Shown piece after piece: positions 31,604 to 40,422 of a stretch of 64,000 nt of DNA. The first letter of the stretch is position 1. Every line of letters begins with the position of its first letter. The notes beneath the pieces are model-generated. The model had not been told where the DNA came from, made no database searches, and saw nothing but the letters and a program-made list of their open reading frames with translations. This DNA comes from Lysinibacillus sp. 2017. Its GTDB lineage: Bacteria > Bacillota > Bacilli > Bacillales_A > Planococcaceae. The stretch covers positions 3,446,001 through 3,510,000 of the forward strand of contig NZ_CP029002.1 of assembly GCF_003073375.1 (NCBI RefSeq). Direction: 5' to 3'. Made by a program: the position numbers and the translations under genes.

Positions 31604-32479
31604 TTAAACCCCTAAATATTCTTCTAATGTGACACCCGCTTCATAAACTTTCGCCGCTGTGTCCCCTTCTAAATAACGGAAGTGCCAAGACTCATACATA
31701 AAGCCTGTTACATCTTCTTTTCCTTCGGGATAACGTAAAATGAAGCCGTATTTATGGGCATTTTCTACAAGCCATTTTCCAGCAGGTGATTCACCGAATG
31801 CACTTGTTAACCATAAATCTTCTCGTCCTTTTTCACCGATATCAAAAGCAAGTCCGGATTGATGCTCCGAGTATCCTGGTCGGGCACTATAACGATCTGC
31901 TGCATCCTTACCATCTCGATTTACATAACGGTCGTAAAGTGTTGTTTGATATTCATAAGAACGGAAGCCACTAAATGGGACTAATTCAAAACCTTCATTT
32001 TTTGCAGCGGCCGCCATTTTTTCAAAAGCTGCTTTTGCTTTAGGGTCCTCCCCTTTATTGTACGTTGGTGGTAATGGATTCTTTTTATTTACGATAAGAA
32101 TACCATTTACATATGTAGGCTCAGTTGCTGGTTGTTGTCCCACAACATAACCATTTAGTAATTCAACTTGGTCTTTTGGTTCATTCGTTGATGTGTCTGG
32201 TTTTTCAGTTTGGGTCGATGAAGTAGGTTGTTCCGCTTTATCACTTGTAGACGCTTGATGTGGATCAGATTGTTCATCGGTTGAATCAGGCTCTGTCGTT
32301 TGTTCATCTTTTGAATCAAGTTCTGTAGCTAGTTGTTCCTCTGAATTTTCTTGCTGTGCAATAGGATCTTCTACTACTACATATTTGTAATACACTGCCC
32401 CACAAATTGCCACTATAAGTAACGCTGAAATCGATGCAATAAGAACGATAGGACTTCTTTTTTTCGATTTAGAATTCAT
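31604..32479 (-). CDS. D,D- or L,D-carboxypeptidase, VanY/LdcB family
   Basis: Zinc carboxypeptidase that trims peptidoglycan stem peptides outside the cell. 291 residues: an N-terminal membrane anchor at about 11-30, an acidic/Ser/Thr/Gln-rich linker (41-104), then the VanY domain with zinc ligands His206 and Asp213 in GYSEHQSGLAFDIG and His266 in SWHFRY. D,D versus L,D specificity cannot be decided from sequence. ATG 32479 follows AAGG. Confidence 0.87.
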   Translation of the reverse strand: MNSKSKKRSPIVLIASISALLIVAICGAVYYKYVVVEDPIAQQENSEEQLATELDSKDEQTTEPDSTDEQSDPHQASTSDKAEQPTSSTQTEKPDTSTNEPKDQVELLNGYVVGQQPATEPTYVNGILIVNKKNPLPPTYNKGEDPKAKAAFEKMAAAAKNEGFELVPFSGFRSYEYQTTLYDRYVNRDGKDAADRYSARPGYSEHQSGLAFDIGEKGREDLWLTSAFGESPAGKWLVENAHKYGFILRYPEGKEDVTGFMYESWHFRYLEGDTAAKVYEAGVTLEEYLGV

Positions 32480-32530
32480 TATGTTTCGCCTTCTTTTTAA
32501 AATCTTTAGTTATATATGCTTTTATATGTA

Positions 32531-32785
32531 TTAGCCAGCAATCATGATACCTAATACGACAACAGATAAAATCGCAAAAATAATGGCCATTGTTCGCATC
32601 CATTTTGACTCTTTTGCATGACCCTGTTCTTTAAACGTACGTGCTCTGAAAAAGTTCGTTAATGTGAACATAATGGTCATAGATAGAACCGCTGCATCTA
32701 TATTTTGTTTTACGATAAAATACAAAGCTGAAAAACTTGCTGCCGCTACTAATATTAGTGAAATCACTTTTCCGTTTTTTTTCAT
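32531..32785 (-). CDS. small integral membrane protein
   Basis: 84 residues, basic start, three hydrophobic segments (about 7-25, 28-46 and 62-82) with a charged RARTFKEQGHAKESKW loop before the last. Not recognised. ATG 32785 follows AAGGGGA. It is upstream of the VanY-type gene on the same strand with a 51-base gap, so the two may be co-transcribed. Confidence 0.72.
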   Translation of the reverse strand: MKKNGKVISLILVAAASFSALYFIVKQNIDAAVLSMTIMFTLTNFFRARTFKEQGHAKESKWMRTMAIIFAILSVVVLGIMIAG

Positions 32786-33024
32786 TGCTATCCCCTTAAC
32801 TCATCCTACTTCTTAAATTTTATTTAACTAATTTGAAGTATAACGCACTTTTACTAAAACTAAAAATAGCAAGCTTGCTTTACATTTCATAAATAAAAAA
32901 CCCTACATTACTTATTTGCTAATTGATACGTCTTAACGTTTCCAATCAACTTTGTCATGTAGAGTTCTTATTATATTTTTCATTTTATTCAGAAATTTAA
33001 GAACAGAGTTATTTGCTAGTTGAA

Positions 33025-33819
33025 TTATACATTTTCATATTCAGATTCCATCATTTCAAAACGGAAAAATTCATGGTGCAACTCATCACGGAAATGCTTT
33101 GGTGTAACCCCCGTATATTTTTTGAAAATACGTGTAAAGTAGCTTTGGTTACAAAAATGGAACTGTTCAGAAATTGATGTAATGCTCTTATTTGTATGAC
33201 GTAGGTAGTATTGAGATTCCTCCACACGACGAACATTTAAGTACTCTACTAATGTGATGCCTACATGTTCACGGAAGATTCGAGATAAATGGCTCGTACT
33301 AATATGAAAGTTTGCTGCAATGCTCTCTACCGTCAAATCATTTTCCAGTTCATCATTAATATACATAATAACTTTATTTACGGTTTGATGACGGAATGTT
33401 GGTTGCTTTCGATCTGCGATAAAGTACACATAAAAATCAATTAAGTCATCAGCAAATTGTAAGAACTCCGCGTCTTTCATTTTGTTTTCTACCATGTCTG
33501 CACAGGCTAAATTAAAGGCAAATGCTTTTTTCGAAGGTACTTGATTATCTAATAACTTACGAGCAACAATCGATGACAAAATGATAAAATAATGACGTAC
33601 TACTTTAATTACTTGTTTACCAAAACGAGCCGATAAAATATCAATAATTTCATGGAGCGTCTTTTTTGCCTTCGTTGCTTCTAAATGATACACCTCAAAT
33701 AGAAGTTTTGACTCTAATACAAAAAAATCTTCAATCCCTGCATACTGATTAATATTATCGATTTCTTGGAAATATCGTTTTGAAATCGTTTCCGAAATTG
33801 AATGCTGATGTAGTTGCAT
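33025..33819 (-). CDS. AraC family transcriptional regulator
   Basis: 264 residues. The C-terminal ~100 carry two helix-turn-helix motifs (VESIAANFHISTSHLSRIFRE and ITSISEQFHFCNQSYFTRIFKK, then GVTPKHFR). The N-terminal 150 residues are helical and do not resemble the AraC sugar-binding cupin, so the ligand is unknown. The ribosome-binding site is weak (GGGATAATCT). A CAGAAT-N4-ATTCTG dyad lies just upstream of the start and may be an autoregulatory site. No obvious target gene adjoins it. Confidence 0.87.
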   Translation of the reverse strand: MQLHQHSISETISKRYFQEIDNINQYAGIEDFFVLESKLLFEVYHLEATKAKKTLHEIIDILSARFGKQVIKVVRHYFIILSSIVARKLLDNQVPSKKAFAFNLACADMVENKMKDAEFLQFADDLIDFYVYFIADRKQPTFRHQTVNKVIMYINDELENDLTVESIAANFHISTSHLSRIFREHVGITLVEYLNVRRVEESQYYLRHTNKSITSISEQFHFCNQSYFTRIFKKYTGVTPKHFRDELHHEFFRFEMMESEYENV

Positions 33820-34220
33820 AGATTATCCCATCTTTCTTCAGAATAGACATTCTGTTATTTGCAAAAGCAACACAAAAATTTGCTATATTATACAAAGTAT
33901 TAATTAATAAAACCTTTATACTTATATTTATATAATTCATTTGGATGAAGTCATGATTCATTATTTCAACATTTTTCATAATACAATACTATGTTTTGCA
34001 TATAATTATTCGATTTATTAGTAACTATAGTGAATATTACCATATTTTGAGTTTTGCTTTCAACCTAATTTTAACAATAGGCATAGTTCAAAGAACTCAC
34101 TTTAATGCCCTTTTTTAGAAAAATAGACAAATTTTAATTGAAGAAACACGCAAAAAACGCATTTACTAACACACTTTTTGTAACTATTATCCATTTGACT
34201 TTTTTGTAAAAAAACATATT
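33820..34220. other. noncoding interval upstream of the AraC-type gene
   Basis: A/T-rich divergent region. Holds a dyad at 33839-33854 and a possible minus-strand -10 (TATAAT, 33887-33892) for the AraC-type gene with a poor -35. An open frame at 33755-33979 has no ribosome-binding site and is rejected. Confidence 0.5.
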
Positions 34221-34257
34221 TTGAAAAATATTTTATTTATTTTATAATAAATAAAAT
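34221..34257 (+). promoter_or_regulatory. putative promoter of the LytTR gene with overlapping 12-bp inverted repeat
   Basis: TTGAAA (34221-34226), 16-base spacer, TATAAT (34243-34248). The repeat ATTTTATTTATT (34230-34241) and AATAAATAAAAT (34246-34257) is perfect and covers the -10, which suits a repressor site, although such A/T-rich sequence can do this by chance. Confidence 0.5.
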
Positions 34258-34335
34258 CTTCCCGACCTAAATTCTTTAAATATGTAGTAAAATGGTTCAT
34301 AATTGTATAAAATGCTTATAAAGAGGTGTTAGAGA

Positions 34336-34986
34336 GTGGATCCAAAACAAATCGAAGAAATTATGGAAGTCATTAAAGAATTCTTCCCAGAAAATACGTC
34401 AATCGCAATTTCAGATACAAACGAGTATTTATACTACCAACCTAGTAAAAAGGTAGATTTAAAAATTAAACCAGGTGATCCAATTAAAGAAGGTTCAGCT
34501 GCTTACAAAGCACTTACGTATGGCCAAAAGATCAATTCTTATATCGAATCTGATGTATTTGGTGTACCATACTACGGCATGAGCATCCCTCTAATCGAAG
34601 AAGGAGAAACAAAAGGTGCCATTACTGCTATTTTCCCACAAAAGCCATCACCATTTTTAACAAACTACATTACTGTTAAAATTGACGACTGCTGGTACCC
34701 AATTAAACATAATCAAGTCATTTATCTTGAAACACAATTACGAAAAACATTCGTAAAAACGATGCACCGTGAAGGTTATCACCGCCTAAATTTAAGCGAT
34801 TTAGAGTTATTCCTTGCACCTGACTCATTTATTCGATGCCATCGTTCATACATCGTTAATATCGATTTTATTGAAGAAATTCAACCAGATTCACATTCAA
34901 CATTCTTATTAATTATGAAAGACGGTACACGCATTCCTGTCAGCCAACGTTATGCTAGTTACTTCCGTCGTTCTCTAGGTTTCTAA
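34336..34986 (+). CDS. LytTR-domain transcriptional regulator
   Basis: 216 residues. N-terminal ~105 residues look like a small sensor domain (AISDTNEYLYYQPS, later GSAAYKAL and YYGMSIPLIEEGETKGAIT, PAS-like in character), not a CheY receiver. The C-terminal ~100 form a LytTR DNA-binding domain, with FIRCHRSYIVN the clearest signature. The start is GTG 34336 after AGAGGTGT. Its own terminator follows. The next gene, 350 bases on, is a CoA-transferase and the most likely target; that link is inference. Confidence 0.82.
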   Translation: MDPKQIEEIMEVIKEFFPENTSIAISDTNEYLYYQPSKKVDLKIKPGDPIKEGSAAYKALTYGQKINSYIESDVFGVPYYGMSIPLIEEGETKGAITAIFPQKPSPFLTNYITVKIDDCWYPIKHNQVIYLETQLRKTFVKTMHREGYHRLNLSDLELFLAPDSFIRCHRSYIVNIDFIEEIQPDSHSTFLLIMKDGTRIPVSQRYASYFRRSLGF

Positions 34987-34997
34987 TAAATAATGCT

Positions 34998-35030
34998 AGC
35001 GACTTGCTTAAAAGCAAGTCGCTTTTGTTT
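34998..35030 (+). terminator. intrinsic terminator after the LytTR gene
   Basis: A 10-bp stem AGCGACTTGC/GCAAGTCGCT and T-rich tail, 12 bases after the stop. Confidence 0.85.
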
Positions 35031-35179
35031 TAACTCCGTACAAATCCAACAATTCCAATTAATCTTTTTTCCCTCATTTTTTATCGCTATTGCATAAATC
35101 TGCTAAGTTCTACTCTTAATATTTTCTATTAAATAACATTTTATTGTCGAAATCCCGTCTTTTTTCTCTTAATTTCAAT

Positions 35180-35194
35180 ATTTAAGCGCTTTTA
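35180..35194 (+). promoter_or_regulatory. possible CcpA (cre) site upstream of the CoA-transferase
   Basis: ATTTAAGCGCTTTTA fits the cre consensus WTGNAANCGNWNNCW except at two positions. CcpA control of acetate and CoA metabolism is well known in Bacilli; this site is a weak candidate. Confidence 0.3.
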
Positions 35195-35269
35195 TGCTTT
35201 CTGTGAAGAAAATGTGACAATTTGATGATATTATTAAGACAACTGCCAGTTCATTCGCTGGTGAAAAAA

Positions 35270-35293
35270 ACAGAAAATTCTAATATTTCCTGT
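35270..35293 (+). promoter_or_regulatory. imperfect dyad upstream of the CoA-transferase
   Basis: ACAGAAAAT, 6 bases, ATTTCCTGT: 8 of 9 positions symmetric, 43 bases before the start codon. It may be the site of the neighbouring LytTR regulator, although LytTR proteins usually bind direct repeats. Confidence 0.3.
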
Positions 35294-35336
35294 TCGCTCT
35301 TAACCATCAAAATTTTTTTAAGGGAGGATTTTTATA

Positions 35337-36857
35337 ATGGATCCACGAGTTGAGAAACGTTTAGGTTTAAAACAATTAGCAGATAAAGTAATGTCTGCAC
35401 AAGAAGCTGCTGCTTTAATCGAAGACGGTAGTGTAGTAGGTATGTCAGGCTTTACTCGCGCTGGAGATGCAAAAGTCGTTCCTATGGCTTTAGTAGAACG
35501 CGCTCAAAATGAAAAATTTAAAATTGATGTATATACAGGGGCTTCTTTAGGTCCTGAAGTTGATAATCACTTAGCAGCTGCTGGTGTTATTAACAAACGC
35601 GGTCCTTTCCAAGGCGATTCAGTAATGCGTGGTTTAATTAATAAAGGCGAAATCAAATATGTTGATGCGCATCTTTCTCACAATGCTGAGTTAGTACGTC
35701 AAGGTATTATTGGTCCTATCAAACATGCGATCATCGAAGCAGTAGCTATTACTGAAGATGGCGAAATCATTCCAACAACTTCTGTTGGTAACTCACCTAT
35801 CTTCGCTGAATACGCTGAAAACATTATCATTGAGTTAAACATTGCTCACCCAGAATCATTAATCGGTATTCACGATATCTATGTTCCAGGCGAGCAAGGT
35901 AAACGTGAACCTTTACCAATCACAAACGCTGAACAACGTATCGGTACAAAAGGTATTAAAGTTGATCCAGCTAAAATCCAAGCAATCGTTATTTCTGAAG
36001 AGCTAGATGCTCCTTCATTAATCGTTCCTCCAGATGAGGAAACACAAAATATGGCAAATATTCTTTTAGACTTCTTCCGCTCTGAAATCAAAGCAGGTCG
36101 TTTAACAAATGAATTAATGCCATTACAATCTGGTGTAGGTTCTGTAGCAAACGCTGTATTAGACGGCTTTGCAAACTCAGAATTCGAAAACCTAGTTGTC
36201 TCTTCTGAAGTATTACAAGATGCAGTATTCAACTTAATCGACGCTGGTAAAGTTAAATTCGCCGCTGCAACTTCTATTACTTTAACTGAGGAATTACAGA
36301 AAAAAGTCTACGGCAACTTAGAGAAGTATGCTGATAAAATTTTATTACGTCCACAAGAAATCTCTAACCACCCAGAGCTTATCCGTCGTTTAGGTTTAAT
36401 CTCTATCAACACAGCTCTTGAGTTAGACATCTATGGTAACGTAAACTCTACACACGTTTCAGGTACAAAAATGATGAACGGTATCGGCGGTTCTGGTGAT
36501 TTCGCACGTAACGCTCGTCTTGGTATCTTCGTAACAAAATCATATGCTAAAGGTGGCGCGATTTCTTCAATCGTACCAATGGTTTCTCACGTAGACCACA
36601 CTGAACACGATGTAGATGTAATCGTAACTGAACAAGGTATTGCTGACTTACGTGGCTTAGCTCCAAAAGAACGTGTACCTTTAATCATTGAAAACTGTGT
36701 ACACCCAGATTTCAAAGAACAATTATGGGATTACTACAACCGTGCTGTTGAAGCAACTGGTGGCGCGCAAACTCCTCATCTCTTAGAGGAAGCTCTTTCT
36801 TGGCACGTAAATCTTGCTAAAAACAAAACAATGAAAAAAGAAATTACAAAAGCTTAA
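35337..36857 (+). CDS. succinate/acetate CoA-transferase (Cat1/AarC type)
   Basis: Moves CoA between succinyl-CoA and acetate (or a similar acid); also annotated acetyl-CoA hydrolase. 506 residues, the AarC/Cat1 length. Glu291 in VVSSEVLQD matches the catalytic glutamate, and NGIGGSGDFARNA around 381-393 matches the oxyanion-glycine motif of AarC. It has a strong AAGGGAGGA site and codons typical of highly expressed genes. Likely controlled by the LytTR protein upstream and perhaps CcpA (inference). Confidence 0.9.
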   Translation: MDPRVEKRLGLKQLADKVMSAQEAAALIEDGSVVGMSGFTRAGDAKVVPMALVERAQNEKFKIDVYTGASLGPEVDNHLAAAGVINKRGPFQGDSVMRGLINKGEIKYVDAHLSHNAELVRQGIIGPIKHAIIEAVAITEDGEIIPTTSVGNSPIFAEYAENIIIELNIAHPESLIGIHDIYVPGEQGKREPLPITNAEQRIGTKGIKVDPAKIQAIVISEELDAPSLIVPPDEETQNMANILLDFFRSEIKAGRLTNELMPLQSGVGSVANAVLDGFANSEFENLVVSSEVLQDAVFNLIDAGKVKFAAATSITLTEELQKKVYGNLEKYADKILLRPQEISNHPELIRRLGLISINTALELDIYGNVNSTHVSGTKMMNGIGGSGDFARNARLGIFVTKSYAKGGAISSIVPMVSHVDHTEHDVDVIVTEQGIADLRGLAPKERVPLIIENCVHPDFKEQLWDYYNRAVEATGGAQTPHLLEEALSWHVNLAKNKTMKKEITKA

Positions 36858-36869
36858 TTTTATAAATTA

Positions 36870-36914
36870 AAAAGGCCATGAAATCGTTCAAAACGGACGA
36901 TTTCATGGCCTTTT
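36870..36914. terminator. bidirectional terminator after the CoA-transferase
   Basis: A stem of about 17 bp (AAAGGCCATGAAATCGT with its complement) flanked by A and T runs; also serves the converging stress-protein gene. Confidence 0.88.
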
Positions 36915-36915
36915 A

Positions 36916-37236
36916 TTATTGTTGTTGATGATTGTAATCATTAATGGTTTTTTGTGCACCACCTTCACTTATAAACTTGTTCTCGTCAACTTGTTGTGGA
37001 TTAGCAGCAGTTTCAGCAATGTCGGCTGCAACATCACCTATTTCATCACCCACTTCCATGTTAGCTAATCCTCCTTGAAAGTTTGATCTTTGTTCATTAA
37101 CTGTATTGGTTGCCTTCGTTTTAGCCCCATTAATATATTCCATTGCTTTATCACGATTTTCCTTTTTACTTAAAAATGATGCAGCTCCTGCTAATAGACC
37201 TGCTACTACGACACCTTTGCCTTTTAATTTTGCCAT
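36916..37236 (-). CDS. YtxH-like small stress protein
   Basis: 106 residues. The N-terminus (GKGVVVAGLLAGAASFLSKKENRDKAMEY) is a short glycine/alanine-rich hydrophobic segment followed by a basic turn, as in YtxH-type general stress proteins; the rest is hydrophilic and acidic, with a Gln-rich end. Exact family uncertain. ATG 37236 follows GGGAGGG. A sigma-B-type promoter lies 39 bases upstream, which supports a stress role. Confidence 0.72.
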   Translation of the reverse strand: MAKLKGKGVVVAGLLAGAASFLSKKENRDKAMEYINGAKTKATNTVNEQRSNFQGGLANMEVGDEIGDVAADIAETAANPQQVDENKFISEGGAQKTINDYNHQQQ

Positions 37237-37274
37237 CGTATAATCCCTCCCAATTTACTTCATATGTATATAAT

Positions 37275-37299
37275 TTACCCGAAAAATATTTTTTGAAAC
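37275..37299 (-). promoter_or_regulatory. candidate sigma-B promoter of the YtxH-like gene
   Basis: Minus strand GTTTCA (37294-37299), 13-base spacer, GGGTAA (37275-37280). Five of six bases match the sigma-B consensus in each element. Confidence 0.6.
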
Positions 37300-37386
37300 T
37301 CATGAATTTAAGATTAAACTATTCACTTTTTGGATAAATTATATAAAAGAGGATTATGATACCACAAAACAAAAGGAGTGTTGCTT

Positions 37387-37491
37387 ATGTTACAAAATAA
37401 AGAAATCCGCTATGAATGGACAGAGATTATCGCTCTTATTGGTGTCGCTTCTATTCTGACTGCAATTATTTCTCTATTCGTTGCTATTTAA
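37387..37491 (+). CDS. 34-residue single-pass membrane peptide
   Basis: Too short for the usual length filters. ATG 37387 has AAAGGAG about 9 bases upstream and a strong terminator follows the stop by 17 bases. The sequence has a charged N-terminus (MLQNKEIRYEWTE) and one hydrophobic helix at about 13-34. Such peptides in Bacilli are often membrane-protein modulators, but no function can be assigned. Confidence 0.68.
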   Translation: MLQNKEIRYEWTEIIALIGVASILTAIISLFVAI

Positions 37492-37508
37492 ATTTTACAA
37501 AAGAAAAA

Positions 37509-37544
37509 GAGGCTCATCGGAATTGAAGTTTTCCGATGAGCTTC
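37509..37544. terminator. bidirectional terminator between the small peptide and the GNAT gene
   Basis: A 14-bp stem (37509-37522 with 37531-37544, one G-U pair) with A-rich and T-rich flanks. Confidence 0.85.
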
Positions 37545-37553
37545 TTTCACTTT

Positions 37554-37835
37554 TTATGCTTTTATATCATCGTATACATCACTTTTTTCAAATGCCGATA
37601 CGACATATGAGCAAATGGCATTCATTTTGTAATTGTTTTCTCGCGCATAATCTGCCGCTGCATTTAATAACTTTTGGGCTACCCCTTGCCCTCTTAGCAC
37701 ATCCGAAACATACGTATGATCCATGTTCATGACATCCTCACGTAGTAGCCATGTAATTTCTGCAACGCGCTCCCCATTTAAAATGCACTCAAATGCACCT
37801 TGATTGTTTCCTTTATCGTTGTACGTAAACTCCAT
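37554..37835 (-). CDS. short GNAT-like N-acetyltransferase (YjdJ type)
   Basis: 93 residues, the length of the compact Acetyltransf_CG family. It has the pattern HTYVSDVLRGQGVAQKLL with acetyl-CoA loop R-G-Q-G-V-A and a C-terminal ICSYV segment, where the cysteine is conserved in the family. Substrate unknown. ATG 37835 follows GGAGGG. Confidence 0.85.
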   Translation of the reverse strand: MEFTYNDKGNNQGAFECILNGERVAEITWLLREDVMNMDHTYVSDVLRGQGVAQKLLNAAADYARENNYKMNAICSYVVSAFEKSDVYDDIKA

Positions 37836-37885
37836 ACATTTCCCTCCCTCTTTGTATTTTCAATATAGCATAATCTTTTGCATTT

Positions 37886-37920
37886 AAAAAAATAAAAAGC
37901 CTCCTAAAAAGGAAGCCTTT
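37886..37920 (-). terminator. intrinsic terminator after the DUF1002 gene
   Basis: A 10-bp stem (37895-37904 with 37911-37920, two G-U pairs) and U-rich tail on the minus strand, 12 bases past the stop. Confidence 0.72.
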
Positions 37921-37931
37921 ACTCGATACTA

Positions 37932-38849
37932 TTATTTTGAAAACCATGATGAAACCGTATCAATCAAATTCGTGAAGAAGTTTTTGACACTTTGCCAGAA
38001 GCCTTCATCTTCTAAAATAGCACCAAATTTTTCTTCGAATTTTGAACTTAAATCAGATAATTGAGAAGATAACTTGCTAAAATCAATATTTAAATTACTA
38101 ATGCGGTCCATCAAATCTACTAACAATTGACGGTCTTTATCACTTAGGTTAATTTGGAATTTAGCTAATTGGTCTTCTACAATTTTTTGTACTTCTTCTC
38201 TTGATTCTGGTTTGTTTTCAGCAATTGATTTTTTAATTTGCGTTAATAATTCTGCTACTTGAGCATCCGAAACACCTGCAGATTCTGCAAGCGAAGTCGC
38301 AACAGATAATTCATCATTTGCCACATCTGTACGCTCGATATCTAATGTTTCCCCAGTTTTTACTTCATATGCTTTATAAATTCCTACCAACGCAGAGTGA
38401 CCTGTTACTGGTTTCGGCGCTGCAATTTCTACAATGGCATCTTCAATACCGGCTGTTAACATGGCACTTGCATACATTTCAGAAGTTACCTGTGTAATAT
38501 TGTCTGGTGTAACGATGCTTATTGTTAAGCCTTTCCCTTCATCTTGGCGCATAATTTTAGCCGAAGAGAACATTCGTGCATTTGGGTTACTATCTTTAAT
38601 ATACTTCGCTAAATCTTGTCCTGAAATTGTAATTTCATCGACTTCTGTCTCTTTATCAACTCGTAACGCAGTTTTGACAATTTCCTTTTCATCCGCAGAT
38701 AAATTACTGCCGTACACGACGATTGGTACACCTAGTTTTTCATTGATCGGATTTTTTTGTTCCGCTGTTGCTGCAAATGCATTCATCGGTAATACTACCG
38801 ATGCCATTAATACAATTGTCGCAACAAATGATATCCATTTTTGTTTCAT
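37932..38849 (-). CDS. secreted DUF1002 protein (YpuA-like)
   Basis: 305 residues with a Sec signal peptide cleaved near AFA-AT (26-27). The DUF1002 domain (GSNLSADEKEIVKTAL, then VTPDNITQVTSEMYASAMLTAGIEDA, GHSALVGIYKAYE) spans about 35-190; the C-terminal 100 residues are helical, with heptad-like repeats, and end in a Phe/Trp-rich amphipathic stretch. Resembles B. subtilis YpuA, whose function is unknown. Monocistronic. Confidence 0.86.
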   Translation of the reverse strand: MKQKWISFVATIVLMASVVLPMNAFAATAEQKNPINEKLGVPIVVYGSNLSADEKEIVKTALRVDKETEVDEITISGQDLAKYIKDSNPNARMFSSAKIMRQDEGKGLTISIVTPDNITQVTSEMYASAMLTAGIEDAIVEIAAPKPVTGHSALVGIYKAYEVKTGETLDIERTDVANDELSVATSLAESAGVSDAQVAELLTQIKKSIAENKPESREEVQKIVEDQLAKFQINLSDKDRQLLVDLMDRISNLNIDFSKLSSQLSDLSSKFEEKFGAILEDEGFWQSVKNFFTNLIDTVSSWFSK

Positions 38850-39005
38850 GTTAAAATGCCCCCTTTACAAATGTACAATACCATCTTTACCTATTACGTG
38901 TAAAAAAGCTATACATTCATATAATAGTACGTATAAAAAAAGCAAAAGGTTTCAAGCTTTCACTTTCACCCTTCGCTCATCTTACTTTAAAAGTCGCTTT
39001 TTTGA

Positions 39006-39863
39006 TTAAACAAGTTCTGTCCAACCATCTTTTTGCATAATTTTTCGTGCTTTCATTAATGTTCCTAGTGCACGTTTGAAGGCACCTTTACTCATGCCAA
39101 ACATTTCTTGAACTTCTTCCGGTGTTGATTTATCGCCAAATGGCATTTTACCGTCAACACTTTCTAAGTACGCTAGGATTTTATCTGCATCATCGCCTAA
39201 ACGCTCATGTTTACGTGGTAATAATGAGCCATTTAACGAGCCATCTTCTTTTACATCGATAATACGAACTTGTACATCTTGACCTAAACGTGGCTCTGCT
39301 TTCATCTCAGATTCGTGAACAAAAATACGATGTGGTGTTTCTACACCAAGTAAAAATGACCCTACAGGTAATAAACGGTATGCGCGTGCAGTAATGTTTT
39401 TGTTGAACATATCTTCTTCTGCGCCTTCATACATATCATTTACTTTTTCTTCTGTAATTAAGCGACCAAATAAATCACCATTACGATCTGTACGTAATGT
39501 CATGTACAAGTAATCCCCTGCTTCAGGCCACACTTCTTCAATCACTGGTAAATCCTCTGCACGGACTAATATTTCACGCGAGGTACCAATATCACAGAAC
39601 GCGCCTTCTTTTGTCACTTTTAGTACACGTGCCCAACCATAGTCAGCTTCTGTAATATGCGGAACCATCGTTGTAGCCTGTAGTTCACCTCGACGGTCTG
39701 TATATAAAAACACTTTAACATGCTCACCAATTGTTAGCGTTTCTTCTACATCTGATGCATTTAAAGGAATTTCTAATTCCCCATTTGTTAAAATATAACG
39801 CGATCCTTGTTCTTCTAATACCGTTAAGTCAACAACTTGTCCTGATTTCATTAATTGATTCAT
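39006..39863 (-). CDS. cvfB: S1-like RNA-binding protein CvfB (YitL)
   Basis: 285 residues: three S1-like beta-barrel segments, then a C-terminal winged helix (TPEEVQEMFGMSKGAFKRALGTLMK). CvfB binds RNA and affects virulence gene expression in Staphylococcus; its homologue in B. subtilis is YitL. Start ATG 39863 has AGGAGA at a good distance; the ATG at 39890 of the longer frame overlaps the mntR stop and has no site. Co-transcription with mntR is likely (26-base gap). Confidence 0.87.
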   Translation of the reverse strand: MNQLMKSGQVVDLTVLEEQGSRYILTNGELEIPLNASDVEETLTIGEHVKVFLYTDRRGELQATTMVPHITEADYGWARVLKVTKEGAFCDIGTSREILVRAEDLPVIEEVWPEAGDYLYMTLRTDRNGDLFGRLITEEKVNDMYEGAEEDMFNKNITARAYRLLPVGSFLLGVETPHRIFVHESEMKAEPRLGQDVQVRIIDVKEDGSLNGSLLPRKHERLGDDADKILAYLESVDGKMPFGDKSTPEEVQEMFGMSKGAFKRALGTLMKARKIMQKDGWTELV

Positions 39864-39889
39864 GTTATTCTCCTTTTTCTTGTTAATCA

Positions 39890-40309
39890 TTACATACTAT
39901 GATTTGATTTCATTTCTTCTAGCTTCCTTGTCAGTTCAGGCTGCTCTTCTAAAAGCTGAACAAGATCCGCAATACGGTCAATTGAATTCCAACTTAAATG
40001 ATGTTCAATTCCCTCAACATCGTTATAAATACGTTCCTCATCGACCCCAATTAATCGTAAAAGTTGTTCTAACAACTCATGACGCTGAACAAGTCGCTTT
40101 CCTAACTTTTGCCCTTTTGGCGTCAATGTTAAGCCTCTATATTTTTCATAGACTAAATAGCCATCTTTATCCAATTTTTGAACCATTTTTGTAACTGAGG
40201 AAGGTAGAACAGATAAAGCTTCCGCGATATCAGACACACGAGCATATCCTTTATTATCAATAAGTAAATAAATTTGTTCGATGTGATCCTCCATACTAGG
40301 TGTTGGCAT
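39890..40309 (-). CDS. mntR: manganese-responsive repressor MntR
   Basis: DtxR-family regulator, 139 residues, strongly similar to B. subtilis MntR. All manganese ligands are present: Asp8, Glu11, His77, Glu99, Glu102 and His103. The winged helix covers about 20-70. In B. subtilis Mn-bound MntR represses mntH and mntABCD; neither is in this window. Start ATG 40309 has GAGAGGGA upstream; the ATG at 40330 would add seven residues not in the family. Confidence 0.95.
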   Translation of the reverse strand: MPTPSMEDHIEQIYLLIDNKGYARVSDIAEALSVLPSSVTKMVQKLDKDGYLVYEKYRGLTLTPKGQKLGKRLVQRHELLEQLLRLIGVDEERIYNDVEGIEHHLSWNSIDRIADLVQLLEEQPELTRKLEEMKSNHSM

Positions 40310-40422
40310 AAACTGTTCCCTCTCTTTCAAAATGCTACTTTCAGTTTACTACAATACTGTACAAAAAGTTAACTGAAAACGGCACAGGCTATTGAATTGA
40401 ATTTTTATGGCATTTCAAAAAA

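Noticed and set aside
33755-33979. 74-codon frame upstream of the AraC-type gene
   Set aside because: No ribosome-binding site; overlaps the 5' end of the AraC gene and its leader.
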